Below are positions 25,647 to 35,482 of a DNA stretch of 64,000 bases, piece after piece. The DNA is from Paenibacillus thalictri (GTDB lineage Bacteria > Bacillota > Bacilli > Paenibacillales > NBRC-103111), in NCBI RefSeq assembly GCF_004307995.1, contig NZ_SIRE01000015.1, positions 1 through 64,000 of the forward strand, in the 5' to 3' direction. The notes beneath the pieces are model-generated. The model saw only the letters and a list, made by a program, of their open reading frames with translations, did not search any database and had not been told where the DNA came from. The position numbers and the translations under genes are program-made. Position 1 is the stretch's first letter. Every line of letters starts with the position of its first letter.

Positions 25647-27953
25647 CTAACTCCATTCTTTATGGAGCTCCCGGTATTGACCGGGCGTCATGCCCTCCAT
25701 TTTGCGGAAATAGCGGATAAAATTTTGCGCATTGTTGTACTGCAATCTTTCGGCGATTTCGTTCACCTTCATCTCCGACTGAACCAGCCATTTCTTGGCG
25801 GTCAGCAGCCGGTGGCCGGCGACGTATTCGCTGAAGCTGACGCCGACGTCGCGGCGGAACACCCTTTTGACATGACTGGGGTGAAAATGCAGGCGGGCGG
25901 CGCACGCTTCCAGCGTCAGCTCGTGATCATCCTGCTCGTGAATCATCCGCAGCACCTGTTCGGAGATGCTTGTATCTTGGGAGGCGCGCGATTGCTCGAC
26001 AGCCGCCGCAATGGCCCCGATGATGTCCTCACGGAACCACCGCTCGATCTCGGCGGCGGAATTCATGTCCAGCAGTCTTTCGAACAACGAGCGGCTGCGG
26101 CCCGCCGCTTGGTCAAGCGCTGCGCCCATCTGCTGCGCCAAGTCAATCAATTCCATCAGCAGCCGGGCCAGCGACATCTGGTACTCCTGGCGGCTGGACT
26201 CCTTGGAGAAAACCTCCTGGATAAATTGCCCGAGCAGCGTATAAGCACGGTCCATATCAAGCAGCTTGATCGCATCGAGCAAGCCGCCGGCAACCACTTC
26301 CGGGTAATACGGCTTCACCCGCTGCGCGGGCTGCCGGTCCTCGATGAAAATAATCGTTTCTGCGCCGGTCTTCATCCGGTATTTCAGCGCCTCCAGCCCT
26401 TCCTGGTAAGCCGCGGGCATGTCGCCCCACTCGGAGTAGGCGCGGCTGACGCCCAAGCTGATCGGCAAGCCAAGCGTGCTGCGCACCGCAGTCTGTATTT
26501 TTTCCGCCAGCTGATACAGCTGGTTTTTGAATTCCTCCCGGTCTTCCGTTTCGCTTCCGAGCAGAGTAACCTGGGAGGGATGAATCAGGATCGGACTGAG
26601 CCGGTTGGCAGCGGGCACCAGCTCGCTGACGATATTGCTTACCGCAAACAGGATCAAATCGGTATCCGCCTCACGAAAACGCGTGTGCTCCAATGAGTCG
26701 AGCTGCGCAACCAGCACTGCTTTGGTTTTCCATTGGTGCGGGAAGGCGAACCGCCGGATGTTCTCCGCAACGTCCGCCGCCTTCACTTCGCCTTGCACAA
26801 GCTTCAGCACAAAATAATCTTTCAATTGGCCCATCTGCCCCTGAAGCTGATCCTCCAATTCATGCTGCGTCATTTTTAAATTCTGAATCCGCTCGCCGAT
26901 ATATTGAAACTCATCCTGCTTTTTCAGATCTTGGGCCGATAACGCCGCCCCTTTAACGGTTTCGTACAGCTTGCGCACCGGCCGGTACAGCCTTTTGGAA
27001 TACATATATACTCCAGCGAAAGCCAGCGCCATAATCCCCAGACAGATGAACAGCGTGATCCAGAATATCGCTCTGGATTCGCCCGTCACCTTGACGACAG
27101 GGACCAAAGTCATGTAAGTCCATCCATTGTAAGTTGATTTAACGAAATTAGCGGACACCCTCTGCCCCAAAAAATCAGTGAGCACCGGTTCCGAAGGCCG
27201 GTCGCCGCTCATGTCTGCAGGCAACATGCCTGCATTCGGGAAATTTTTCCCCGTCCATTCTCCAGACGGGTCAATCAAGACGGTGCCGTATTCGTCGAGC
27301 ACATATTTACCGCCGAGTTCATCGGCATTTTGCACATATTTATTGATTTCGCCGGGGCCAATTTTGACGACGACAAACATAGTCGGGATTTGGGCATTAA
27401 GCGGAAGCTGACGGATCAATTGAAGCGCGGGCCTAGACCCTCGCGTCGACAGCCCGGAATCGGCAGGAAACGAAGCAAGCCAAAAGGAGTTTTTTTCTTT
27501 CCGTACATATTTGGTCAAATCGAGGTTGGATTCATAATCTTCAAAACGGTACATGCCGCTGTTATCCAGCAGCCAACGTTTTCCCGTGTTGATCAGTTGA
27601 ATGTCCTGAATGCCGAGCTCATAGGACTGAATGCGCTGCATGTATTCCCGCAAGTCCCGAATCAGTTGAAAATCCTTATATGTGAGTTCGCTGTCCAGCG
27701 AATTATTGACCAGAGGAGAGGTAACCAGCTGCATCGAGGCCGCATCGACGGCCTTTAAATACTGCTCCATGCGCAGCTCGGTTTGCAGCGTATTTTGGGC
27801 GCTGCCTTCATTCACTTTTTGCAAGGCGATGCCCGATGATTTGTAATAAGAAAAACATCCCAGCACGATGACCGGAAAAATGACGATGATGACGCTATAC
27901 CAGAACATACGTGAGAAATAACCGGTCAATAAAATGTTTCTGCTCACGTTCAT
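25647..27953 (-). CDS. Membrane-bound AraC-family regulator with Cache sensor
   Basis: A 768-residue protein of the large Paenibacillus type: membrane helix at about 17-37, extracellular Cache-like sensor (about 40-300), a second membrane helix (about 302-322), a linker and YesN-like middle region, and a C-terminal AraC double helix-turn-helix (about 668-765: LTLEACAARLHFHPSHVKRVFRRDVGVSFSEYV, then MKVNEIAERLQYNNAQNFIRYFRKMEGMTPGQYR). Such proteins sense an external sugar or its binding protein and activate nearby sugar ABC genes. The likely target is the LplBC locus at 12.8-20.6 kb, now separated by the acyltransferase gene and the island (inference). Confidence 0.9.
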   Translation of the reverse strand: MNVSRNILLTGYFSRMFWYSVIIVIFPVIVLGCFSYYKSSGIALQKVNEGSAQNTLQTELRMEQYLKAVDAASMQLVTSPLVNNSLDSELTYKDFQLIRDLREYMQRIQSYELGIQDIQLINTGKRWLLDNSGMYRFEDYESNLDLTKYVRKEKNSFWLASFPADSGLSTRGSRPALQLIRQLPLNAQIPTMFVVVKIGPGEINKYVQNADELGGKYVLDEYGTVLIDPSGEWTGKNFPNAGMLPADMSGDRPSEPVLTDFLGQRVSANFVKSTYNGWTYMTLVPVVKVTGESRAIFWITLFICLGIMALAFAGVYMYSKRLYRPVRKLYETVKGAALSAQDLKKQDEFQYIGERIQNLKMTQHELEDQLQGQMGQLKDYFVLKLVQGEVKAADVAENIRRFAFPHQWKTKAVLVAQLDSLEHTRFREADTDLILFAVSNIVSELVPAANRLSPILIHPSQVTLLGSETEDREEFKNQLYQLAEKIQTAVRSTLGLPISLGVSRAYSEWGDMPAAYQEGLEALKYRMKTGAETIIFIEDRQPAQRVKPYYPEVVAGGLLDAIKLLDMDRAYTLLGQFIQEVFSKESSRQEYQMSLARLLMELIDLAQQMGAALDQAAGRSRSLFERLLDMNSAAEIERWFREDIIGAIAAAVEQSRASQDTSISEQVLRMIHEQDDHELTLEACAARLHFHPSHVKRVFRRDVGVSFSEYVAGHRLLTAKKWLVQSEMKVNEIAERLQYNNAQNFIRYFRKMEGMTPGQYRELHKEWS

Positions 27954-28120
27954 CCGCCCCTTTTAGCGCTTGTTCAAAAATGCCGTTGTTTAGCGACGTG
28001 AAAAGCTGTGTCTGTACTGTCATTATACCAACAAAACAGATGCGCGGGGATACATTTTCCCGCTAACATTTGCTTCGCCCAATCAGTTTAGCGGCACGGA
28101 CGAAGCGCCCCTCCCGTGCA

Positions 28121-28708
28121 TCAAGGGGCTCCGTCCGCCGAACCATATGCCGCTTTTGCCAGCTCATACCAATCGCCGCCATGGATGTCGTTAATCACGA
28201 TCGCCGGAAAGTTTTCTACCGTCAGCTTGCGGACCGCCTCGGTGCCCAGCTCCTCGTAAGCGATCACCTCCGCTGCGCGGATTGAGCGCGAGATCAGCGT
28301 CCCGGCCCCGCCCACTGCGGCGAAATACACTGCCTTATGAGACACGATGGCGTCGATCACCTCACGGCTGCGGTACCCTTTGCCGATCATGCCTTTTAAT
28401 CCGCCCTCCAGCAAGGCGGGTGTATACTTGTCGACCCGGCCCGAAGTTGTCGGTCCGGCCGAACCGATGATTTGTCCGGGCTGCGCCGGGGTCGGACCGG
28501 TGTAATAGATCACCTGGCCCTGCAATTCAAAAGGCAGCTGATCTCCGGCGGCCAGCGTCTCGAACATCCGTTTATGCGCCGCATCCCTGGCCGTGTAGAC
28601 TGTGCCGCTTATCAGCACGCGGTCCCCGGCGCGCAGCGATTCGCATGTGGACTCATCCAATGGAACCCGGATGCTGATTTTCCCTCCATTCGAGTCGGCT
28701 CCGTTCAC
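28121..28708 (-). CDS. Class I fumarase/tartrate dehydratase-type hydro-lyase, beta subunit
   Basis: A 195-residue C-terminal-domain subunit of a two-subunit iron-sulfur hydro-lyase. Signature: GSAGPTTSGRVDKYTPALLEGGLKGMIGKG, then AVYFAAVGGAGTLISRSI and the FPAIVINDIHGGDWY end. With the alpha subunit it hydrates fumarate or a relative (mesaconate, tartrate). The GTG start overlaps the TGA of the alpha gene (GTGA), with GGAGGTG inside that gene's last codons, so the two are coupled. It is the last gene of the catabolic cluster. Confidence 0.9.
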   Translation of the reverse strand: MNGADSNGGKISIRVPLDESTCESLRAGDRVLISGTVYTARDAAHKRMFETLAAGDQLPFELQGQVIYYTGPTPAQPGQIIGSAGPTTSGRVDKYTPALLEGGLKGMIGKGYRSREVIDAIVSHKAVYFAAVGGAGTLISRSIRAAEVIAYEELGTEAVRKLTVENFPAIVINDIHGGDWYELAKAAYGSADGAP

Positions 28709-29547
28709 AGCGTCACCTCCTTATGCCGGTTCGCATGGCAGTTCAGGTTGACGGCAACCGGAAGAGAGGCGATATGGCAAGCGTATATTTCGACCTTAAC
28801 ATCAAGCGCTGTTACGATCCCGCCCATGCCCTGCGGTCCGATGCCCAGCCGGTTGATGCTTTTCAGCAGTTCCTCTTCCAGTTCCGCAATGTCGGGCAGC
28901 GCATTTCTTTCGCCAACCGGCCGAAACAACGCCCTTTTCGCCAGCAGCGCGCACTTCTCAAAGCTGCCGCCGATGCCGACGCCGACCACCAGCGGCGGGC
29001 AAGCATTGGGACCGGCGATGCGCACCGTGTCCACAATAAACCGCTTGACGCCCTCCAAGCCGTCGGCGGGCTTCAGCATGCGGAGCGCGCTCATGTTCTC
29101 GCTGCCGCCGCCTTTGGCGGTAACCTTCAGCTTCAGCCGGTCCCCTGGCACCAGCTCGGTATGAATAACGGCCGGCGTGTTGTCCCCGGTATTAACCCGC
29201 TGCAGCGGATGTCCGACGATCGAGCTGCGCAAATAGCCGTCCTTGTAGCCTCTGCGCACTCCTTCGTTGATCGCGTCATACAAGCTGCCGCCCACGATGC
29301 GGCAGTCCTGCCCCACCTCCGCCATCACAACGGCGACCCCGGTGTCCTGGCACATCGGCACCTTTTCGGCTGCGGCCAGCTCTGCATTTTCGAGCAATAT
29401 TTGCAAAACATCCTTGCCCGTTTCCGACACTTCCTTATTTAGCGCAAGCCGCATGGAAGAAACCGTGTCGTCGCCCAGATCGTAGTTGGCTTGCATGCAC
29501 AGCTCCCTTACTTTGTCCACAATATCGCGGACATCGACTTCTCTCAT
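28705..29547 (-). CDS. Class I fumarase/tartrate dehydratase-type hydro-lyase, alpha subunit
   Basis: A 280-residue catalytic subunit. Three Cys suited to a 4Fe-4S cluster are visible: Cys66 in VPMCQDTG, one in GPNACPPLVVGVGIGG and the family's third in SFEKCALLAKRALF. Relatives include fumarase, L-tartrate dehydratase and mesaconase. The ATG at 29547 has AAAGGAGG upstream. It follows sdhB by 39 bases, so succinate-type oxidation and hydration are encoded together. Confidence 0.9.
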   Translation of the reverse strand: MREVDVRDIVDKVRELCMQANYDLGDDTVSSMRLALNKEVSETGKDVLQILLENAELAAAEKVPMCQDTGVAVVMAEVGQDCRIVGGSLYDAINEGVRRGYKDGYLRSSIVGHPLQRVNTGDNTPAVIHTELVPGDRLKLKVTAKGGGSENMSALRMLKPADGLEGVKRFIVDTVRIAGPNACPPLVVGVGIGGSFEKCALLAKRALFRPVGERNALPDIAELEEELLKSINRLGIGPQGMGGIVTALDVKVEIYACHIASLPVAVNLNCHANRHKEVTL

Positions 29548-29586
29548 ACAGATCCAAGCCTCCTTTGCACTGTACGGGCAGCTCAA

Positions 29587-30360
29587 CTACCCTTTCAGCC
29601 ATTTTTTCAAGGCATAGCGATTTGCCTGTCCGTTCAACTCCGCGATGGCCGTCGTCAAAGGGATTTCCTTCGGGCAAGCGCGCACGCAGTTTTGTGAATT
29701 GCCGCAGCCGCCGATGCCGCCTTCACCGATGACCGCGTCCAGCCGCTCCTCCTTCATCATCGCCCCGGTCGGATGCATGTTGAAGTATTTGATCTGCCCC
29801 ATCGCGTAAGGCCCTAAATAGGGCGATTGCTCACCTACATTCGGGCAAGCGTCCATGCAAACCCCGCAGGTCATGCAGGTCGAATACACGTAAGCGTCCT
29901 GCTGGTCTTTCGGCGAAATGCGGGGCCCGGGGCCTAACGCGTACGTGCCGTCGATAGCAATCCAAGCGCGAATCTGCTTCAGCCCATCGAACATCCGCTG
30001 CCGGTCGATCACCAAATCCTTCTCTACCGGGAACGTGCTCATCGGCTCCAGCACGATCGGCTGCTCCAGCCGGTCAATCAGTGCCGAACAAGCTTGGCGG
30101 GCCCGGCCGTTGATCCGCATGCTGCAAGCGCCGCACACTTCCTCCAGGCAGTTCGATTCCCAAGCGACGGAGCGCACCGGATTGCCCTCCCGGTTCACCG
30201 GATTGCGCTGAATTTCCATCAATGCGGAAATCACATTCATATTCGGACGGTAGGCCACGGTGAAGTGCTCCCAATACGGGGCCGTCCCTTGGCCGTCCTG
30301 CCGCTTGACTTTCAGCTCGACGCGGCGCGCTGTCCCGCTGCCGGCACGTTCTGTTTCCAT
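29587..30360 (-). CDS. sdhB: Succinate dehydrogenase/fumarate reductase iron-sulfur subunit
   Basis: A 257-residue SdhB. The N-terminal 2Fe-2S site is shown by NCLEEVCGACSMRINGRARQAC. The C-terminal domain has CMTCGVCMDACP and CGNSQNCVRACPKEIPL for the other two clusters. It carries electrons from the flavin of SdhA to menaquinone at the membrane. AAAGGAG precedes the ATG. It is the third gene of sdhCAB, 74 bases after sdhA; the gap has a short TTACACCA repeat. Confidence 0.93.
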   Translation of the reverse strand: METERAGSGTARRVELKVKRQDGQGTAPYWEHFTVAYRPNMNVISALMEIQRNPVNREGNPVRSVAWESNCLEEVCGACSMRINGRARQACSALIDRLEQPIVLEPMSTFPVEKDLVIDRQRMFDGLKQIRAWIAIDGTYALGPGPRISPKDQQDAYVYSTCMTCGVCMDACPNVGEQSPYLGPYAMGQIKYFNMHPTGAMMKEERLDAVIGEGGIGGCGNSQNCVRACPKEIPLTTAIAELNGQANRYALKKWLKG

Positions 30361-30434
30361 GATCCACAGCTCCTTTGCCTTACACCATTACACCATTACA
30401 CAAGGTCATTCCAGTTTGCTCATTGACGGCTCCC

Positions 30435-32195
30435 CTAGCTGCCCGCCTTGGCTACATCGTACCGCCGCTGCCGCGGCTGGATAAAACTCAAATCAACCGC
30501 TTCGTAGCTCAACTGCGGCCCGTTTGGCGTATGCCGGGCAATCGTCGTTTTCAACCAGTTGGCATCGTCTCGTTCGGGAAACTCCGGCTTGTAATGCGCT
30601 CCGCGGCTTTCGTTACGATGCAAGGCGCTGACTGTGATGACGCGGGCCAATTCCAGCATATTCCACAGCTGACGCACAAACGCCGCCGTCTTGTTATTCC
30701 ATCTCGCCCCGTCGTCCACGCCGATCCGCTGCCACCGCTCCATCAGCTCCTGCAGCCGCTCATCGGTCATCTTCAGCCGGTCGTTATGCCGCACCACCGT
30801 GACGTTATCGACCATCAGGTCGCTCATCTCCACATGCAGCCGGTAGGCATTTTCGTTTCCGTTCATGTCGTAAATACGGCTCATCTCCGTCTCCTGCCGC
30901 TCCCGTTCTATTTTGTACCAGGTCTCCGCCACATCCGCCGAAGGCACGGAAAGTCCTTTGGCATAAGCGAGCGCCTTTGGCCCTGCGATCATACCTCCAT
31001 AAATGGCCGACAGCAGCGAGTTGGCCCCTAGACGGTTCGCCCCGTGATATTGGTATTCGCATTCCCCGCACGCAAACAAGCCGGGAATATTCGTCATCTG
31101 GTCGAAATCGACCCACACTCCGCCCATCGAATAATGCATCGCCGGAAAAATTTTCATCGGCACCTTGCGCGGATCGTCGCCGGCGAATTTTTCATAGATG
31201 CTGACAATGCCCCCAAGCCGCTGCTCCAGCCGTTCCGGCGAAAGATGCGATACGTCGAGGTACACCATGTTTTCGCCGTTAATGCCCAGCTTTAAATCGA
31301 CGCACACATGAAAAATTTCGCGGGTCGCGATATCCCGGGGAACCAGGTTGCCGTAAGCGGGGTATTTATCCTCCAGAAAATACCACGGCTTGCCGTCCCG
31401 GTACACCCATAACCGGCCGCCTTCCCCCCGGGCCGACTCGGACATCAGCCGCAGCTTGTCGTCGCCGGGGATTGCCGTCGGATGGATCTGAATAAATTCG
31501 GCGTTCGCATAATGAACCCCCTGCTGGTATACAACACTGTGCGCACTGCCCGTATTAATCACAGAATTAGTGCTTTTTCTGAAAATGTTGCCGATCCCGC
31601 CTGAAGCCAAAATGACCGCATCGGCCCGAAAATCGCGAATGTCCATCGTTTTTAAATCCTGCGCGACAATGCCCCGGCATACTCCGTCCCCGTCCAGCAC
31701 GACCGAGAGCAGCTCCCAATATTCGAACTTTTCGACCCATCCCTCGGCTTCATAACGCCGCACCTGCTCGTCAAGCGCGTATAATATTTGCTGCCCCGTC
31801 GTCGCCCCGGCAAAAGCGGTCCGCGAATACGAAGCGCCCCCCAGACGCCGGAAATCGATATGGCCTTCCGCCGTACGATTGAACTGCACGCCCATCCGGT
31901 CAAGCAAATATATGATATCGGGAGCGGCGTCGCACATCCCTTTCACCGGCGTCTGGTTAGCCAGAAAGTCGCCACCGTAAATCGTATCGTCAAAATGCTC
32001 CCACGTGCTGTCCCCTTCGCCTTTCGTATTTACAGCTCCGTTGATGCCGCCTTGCGCGCATACCGAATGCGACCGCCTGACCGGCACAAGCGAGAACAGC
32101 TTTACTTTCTCGCCCGCTTCGGCGATTTTGATCGCCGCCATTAAACCGGCAAGCCCGCCGCCAATGACGATATACTGCCTTCCCGTGCTCCCCAT
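30435..32195 (-). CDS. sdhA: Succinate dehydrogenase flavoprotein subunit
   Basis: A 586-residue SdhA of the B. subtilis type. The FAD-binding start is YIVIGGGLAGLMAA, and His43 in RRSHSVCAQGG is the expected covalent flavin attachment. Active-site stretches include HPTAIPGDDKLRLMSESARGEGG and HYSMGGVWVDFDQMTNIPGLFACGE. The ATG at 32195 has AAGGGGG six bases upstream; the frame runs open to 32633 but that part overlaps sdhC and is not real. Because the operon is catabolic and not the core TCA locus, its natural substrate may be a substituted succinate (inference). Confidence 0.93.
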   Translation of the reverse strand: MGSTGRQYIVIGGGLAGLMAAIKIAEAGEKVKLFSLVPVRRSHSVCAQGGINGAVNTKGEGDSTWEHFDDTIYGGDFLANQTPVKGMCDAAPDIIYLLDRMGVQFNRTAEGHIDFRRLGGASYSRTAFAGATTGQQILYALDEQVRRYEAEGWVEKFEYWELLSVVLDGDGVCRGIVAQDLKTMDIRDFRADAVILASGGIGNIFRKSTNSVINTGSAHSVVYQQGVHYANAEFIQIHPTAIPGDDKLRLMSESARGEGGRLWVYRDGKPWYFLEDKYPAYGNLVPRDIATREIFHVCVDLKLGINGENMVYLDVSHLSPERLEQRLGGIVSIYEKFAGDDPRKVPMKIFPAMHYSMGGVWVDFDQMTNIPGLFACGECEYQYHGANRLGANSLLSAIYGGMIAGPKALAYAKGLSVPSADVAETWYKIERERQETEMSRIYDMNGNENAYRLHVEMSDLMVDNVTVVRHNDRLKMTDERLQELMERWQRIGVDDGARWNNKTAAFVRQLWNMLELARVITVSALHRNESRGAHYKPEFPERDDANWLKTTIARHTPNGPQLSYEAVDLSFIQPRQRRYDVAKAGS

Positions 32196-32206
32196 GATTT
32201 TCCCCC

Positions 32207-32842
32207 TTAAAAAGCAAGCAGCGTGGCCAGCCACACGACGCTGAGCACGATAAACAACCCGAAGCAAATTCTCGCGGACACCCGCTGCGCTTGGGGGCGA
32301 ATCGTAATACCCCAAGTGATTAACCCCGCTGCAAGGCCATTCGTAAAATGAAACGCCGCCGACAGCGTGCCGACCGCATAAAACAGCAGCACCGGCGGAT
32401 GGTGCAAATGCCCGCTGACATAGCCGAAATCGATCGTCCTGCCAAACAGCATTTGCGCAAAACGAAACGCCCACAGATGGTACAGCACAAACACCAGCGT
32501 CACGACGCCGCTCACCCGCTGCAGCACAAACATCCAGTTGCGGGCGTAGGAATACGAGCGCGTGTTCAGCCTGCCGGTAAACGCGATATATATGCCGTAC
32601 CCGGCGTGATACAGCAAGGGCAGCGCGATACACACCAACTCAAACAGCCCCAGAAAAGGAATCGATTGCAGTCTGCCGATCTGCTCGTTGTACGCGGTTT
32701 CTCCGAGCATGGCGACCGCATTCGAATACAGATGCTCGAATAAAAACAACCCCAGCGGCACGATGCCGGCCAGCGAATGGAGCCGGAGCAGCAGGAACCG
32801 CACCGCAGAGGCCGGTGCGGCCGTACGGGTTGTAGTGGACAT
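32207..32842 (-). CDS. sdhC: Succinate dehydrogenase cytochrome b558 subunit
   Basis: A 211-residue membrane protein with five predicted helices and histidines suited to haem binding (LRLHSLAGIVPLGLFLFEHLY, HAGYGIYIAF, LYHLWAFR, AFHFTNGLAAGLITWGI). It anchors SdhAB and passes electrons to quinone. GGAGGG lies seven bases before the ATG. It is 12 bases after the MmgE/PrpD gene and 11 bases before sdhA, so the three are cotranscribed. Confidence 0.92.
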   Translation of the reverse strand: MSTTTRTAAPASAVRFLLLRLHSLAGIVPLGLFLFEHLYSNAVAMLGETAYNEQIGRLQSIPFLGLFELVCIALPLLYHAGYGIYIAFTGRLNTRSYSYARNWMFVLQRVSGVVTLVFVLYHLWAFRFAQMLFGRTIDFGYVSGHLHHPPVLLFYAVGTLSAAFHFTNGLAAGLITWGITIRPQAQRVSARICFGLFIVLSVVWLATLLAF

Positions 32843-32854
32843 AGCGACTCCCTC

Positions 32855-34192
32855 CTATAGCTCCGACAGCAGCAAGCCCGCTTCGGCCAGCTCTTCCAGA
32901 TGCAGCGTCCTTTCAACATAACGCTCCACCGCCTCCGCGGGGCGATCCGCCGTCAGCTTGCGAAACTTGTCGACAAGCTCATCCGTCACCGGCGACTCGG
33001 GATCGCCTTTCGGATAATCCGTCTGCTTGGCGATCCGCGTTCCGTCCGCCAGCTTCACTTCAATGGCGGCTCCCCACTTCTCCGGATAGGCCGCGTCGAT
33101 CTGCGGATCGACTCCAACCTCCACGCGCCGCATCAGCGCCAGTACCTCGGGGTCGGCAAGCGCCGATTTGCTGAAATCGGCAAGACCGGCCGATCTTTTG
33201 ACGGCCGCAAGCGCCGTGCAAAATTGCAGGCTGAATTTGGCGGCATATACCGTTTGCGGGTGCGGATTATCCGTGATATTAAGCGCAACCTGATACGTTT
33301 TGACCGCGATGCTTTCTATCGTTTCCGGTCGAATGTCCCGCTCCTGCAGCATTTCCAATATCATATCGACGGCGTGGTGCGTGTGGCGGCAGGAGGCATG
33401 GATCTTAAACGAATTTTCCGTAATCTTGTACGTTTGCCCCAATCCCTCGGTCACCTTCATTGCGTCAGCCGATTCGGACATCGCTTGAAAAAAACCTCTG
33501 CGCCCTTCCAAAATACGCGTCGCCCCGGTAAATCCCCGCTGCGCCAGCTGCGCCGCCAGCACCCCGTTCATCGCCGCCTTGCCCGGATGGAGCTGCTTGC
33601 TCATTGCGCCGTCCTCGATAAACTCCCATAAGCCTGCAGCCTGCGTACCCGCGCTGCCCAAAGCTTGGATCAGTTCCTCTTCAGTCAGACCGAGCAAATA
33701 CCCGGCTGCCGCCGCTGCGCCGAAGGTGCCGCATGTCGCCGTATTATGCCAGTAATAATAATGGGAAGGCGATACCGCTTCGCCGATCCGGTAGCAGATG
33801 TCGTAGCCGATGACAACCGCCGCGATCAGCTCGCGGCCGCTCTTGCGTTTCCATTCGGCAACAGCCAGTGCAGCAGGAATGACGACCGTAGCCGCATGGA
33901 TAATGGACGCTTTATGGATATCGTCCAACTCGACGATATGGCTGGCCGCCCCATTCACCAGTGCGGCATTCCACACCGACGATGTGCCGCCGGTAATAAG
34001 CGTGGCCTGGCCGCTGCCGCCCATATCTTCCGCTATGGCCGCAAGGATTTGCGCCGGCTGCTGCTTCTCTCCGGCCAGCGCCGAGCCCAGCCAGTCGAGA
34101 ATGCACAGCTTGGCGAACGATACCACCTCCGCAGGCAACTGCTCGTAACGGGTATTTATAATCATGCGGGCTATTTCCCGGCTTAAGCTCAT
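32855..34192 (-). CDS. MmgE/PrpD family protein
   Basis: A 445-residue member of the family that includes 2-methylcitrate dehydratase (PrpD) and cis-aconitate decarboxylase. Motifs: LDWLGSALAGEKQQPAQIL, GAASHIVELDDIHKASIIHAATVVIPAALA, GYDICYRIGEA, KLHP-type QLHPGKAAMNGVLAAQLAQRGFTG, and HASCRHTHHAVDM. The substrate cannot be told from sequence. I start it at 34192, where AGAGGAGAA lies upstream of the ATG; the longer frame to 34300 begins in a tandem-repeat region. It is followed directly by sdhC. Confidence 0.88.
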   Translation of the reverse strand: MSLSREIARMIINTRYEQLPAEVVSFAKLCILDWLGSALAGEKQQPAQILAAIAEDMGGSGQATLITGGTSSVWNAALVNGAASHIVELDDIHKASIIHAATVVIPAALAVAEWKRKSGRELIAAVVIGYDICYRIGEAVSPSHYYYWHNTATCGTFGAAAAAGYLLGLTEEELIQALGSAGTQAAGLWEFIEDGAMSKQLHPGKAAMNGVLAAQLAQRGFTGATRILEGRRGFFQAMSESADAMKVTEGLGQTYKITENSFKIHASCRHTHHAVDMILEMLQERDIRPETIESIAVKTYQVALNITDNPHPQTVYAAKFSLQFCTALAAVKRSAGLADFSKSALADPEVLALMRRVEVGVDPQIDAAYPEKWGAAIEVKLADGTRIAKQTDYPKGDPESPVTDELVDKFRKLTADRPAEAVERYVERTLHLEELAEAGLLLSEL

Positions 34193-34230
34193 AACAGGTT
34201 CTCCTCTTTGCTTGGAACTCATATTTGCTT

Positions 34231-34275
34231 GCTGTACCCTTGCTTGCTGGTGCCTTGTTTGCTGGTGCCTTGTTT
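34231..34275. repeat. 15-bp tandem repeat, about three copies
   Basis: GCTGGTGCCTTGTTT occurs twice exactly (34246-34260 and 34261-34275), with a degenerate copy at 34231-34245. It sits in the leader of the MmgE/PrpD gene. A repeat number change would alter the gap to the lyase gene by whole codons. Confidence 0.8.
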
Positions 34276-34363
34276 GGCACTGTCTTCGGTATTCGCACAT
34301 ACCTTATTTTTGCAATCAACGGATCAACCGTTTCCGCGTCATTTTTATTTCCGTACCCGGACT

Positions 34364-35269
34364 TCAATCCGTGCTTGCATGCATACCTGCATCTGCTCCC
34401 ATAATCAAACCGAGACGCCGCGCCGTCTCCAGCACATGCATATGGCGCTGCACAACCGGATAATCGATCATTTTGCCGTTCCACATTATAGCTGCAATCC
34501 CTGCTGATTCGGCCTTACGAAATGCGGCGACCACCGCTTCAGCCTCCTCAATCGCTTGACGCGTAGGGGCGAAGATGCCGTCGATGGTTTCCGTTTGCGC
34601 GGGGTGGACCGCCAGCTTGCCCTGGAATCCGAGCTGCTTCGCCAGACGGGTATCCCGCTCCAGCCCCGGCAAATCCTTAATGTGCGTATATACCCCGTCG
34701 ATAGGTGCTTCAATGCCCGCCGCCCGCGATTGAACGACCAATTGCGAGCGGGCATACAGCAGCTCAAGACCGTCGTCCGTCAGCTCTCCGTTAATATCAA
34801 GCGTATAATCGACGGAACCGAAGGCCAGCCGCCGGACGCGCCCGCAGCAGCTTGCGATCTCGTAAGCCCTGTACAAGCCCTCCGCCGATTCGATTAACGG
34901 CACAAGATCAATAGCTCCCGGCTGAAGACCCTTTTGAAGTTCCCATTTCGACAATACGCGGTGAGCATATTGGATATGCTCCGCTTTCGCCGCCTTCGGA
35001 AGCATAAAACCGTGAAGCCCCGGCATAGTCAGTTCGGCAACATCATCCATAAACCAGATGCTGTCCGCATCGTTGACGCGCACATATTGAAGACGCTGCG
35101 GCGTATTCTGAAGCGCTTCTGCAACTGCGGCGCGTGCTGCGGCTTTTTCCTGCGGAGGCACGGAATCCTCCAGATCGTATATAATTACGTCGGCTTGCAG
35201 CTCCGGCACCTTGGCCAGCCTGCGCCGTTGATTACCCGGTACAAAAATCCACGAACGAAACAATGACAT
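34364..35269 (-). CDS. CitE-like CoA-ester lyase (HpcH/HpaI family)
   Basis: A 301-residue TIM-barrel lyase: MSLFRSWIFVPGNQRRRLAKVPELQADVIIYDLEDSVPPQEK is typical of CitE/malyl-CoA/citramalyl-CoA lyases, with VRVNDADSIWFMDDV, LVPLIESAEG (metal Glu), LAFGSVDYTLDI (metal Asp) and KLAVHPAQTETI. As a stand-alone gene without citrate lyase alpha and gamma subunits, it should act on a free CoA ester, for example cleaving citramalyl-CoA to acetyl-CoA and pyruvate. GGGAG lies about eight bases before the ATG at 35269. Confidence 0.88.
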   Translation of the reverse strand: MSLFRSWIFVPGNQRRRLAKVPELQADVIIYDLEDSVPPQEKAAARAAVAEALQNTPQRLQYVRVNDADSIWFMDDVAELTMPGLHGFMLPKAAKAEHIQYAHRVLSKWELQKGLQPGAIDLVPLIESAEGLYRAYEIASCCGRVRRLAFGSVDYTLDINGELTDDGLELLYARSQLVVQSRAAGIEAPIDGVYTHIKDLPGLERDTRLAKQLGFQGKLAVHPAQTETIDGIFAPTRQAIEEAEAVVAAFRKAESAGIAAIMWNGKMIDYPVVQRHMHVLETARRLGLIMGADAGMHASTD

Positions 35270-35482
35270 CCCGTCAACTCCCAGCAGCAATGTATGCCCG
35301 GCAATACGGATTGCCGTAACGTTTTTTTACCGCATGTTCTGATATAAATGCAGGCCTGCCTGTTGCCAATACCGCCATTGCCCTTATAGCATCCGCACAC
35401 AGACACGTCCAGTTGCCGGGATAAGGTTTAATTTGTCGTGCCATAAATCCAAAATCGGGATACCCCGTGCCCGTTATTGCCG

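Noticed and set aside
32196..32633. N-terminal extension of SdhA
   Set aside because: It overlaps sdhC in another frame. The FAD-binding motif begins right after the ATG at 32195, which has its own ribosome site.
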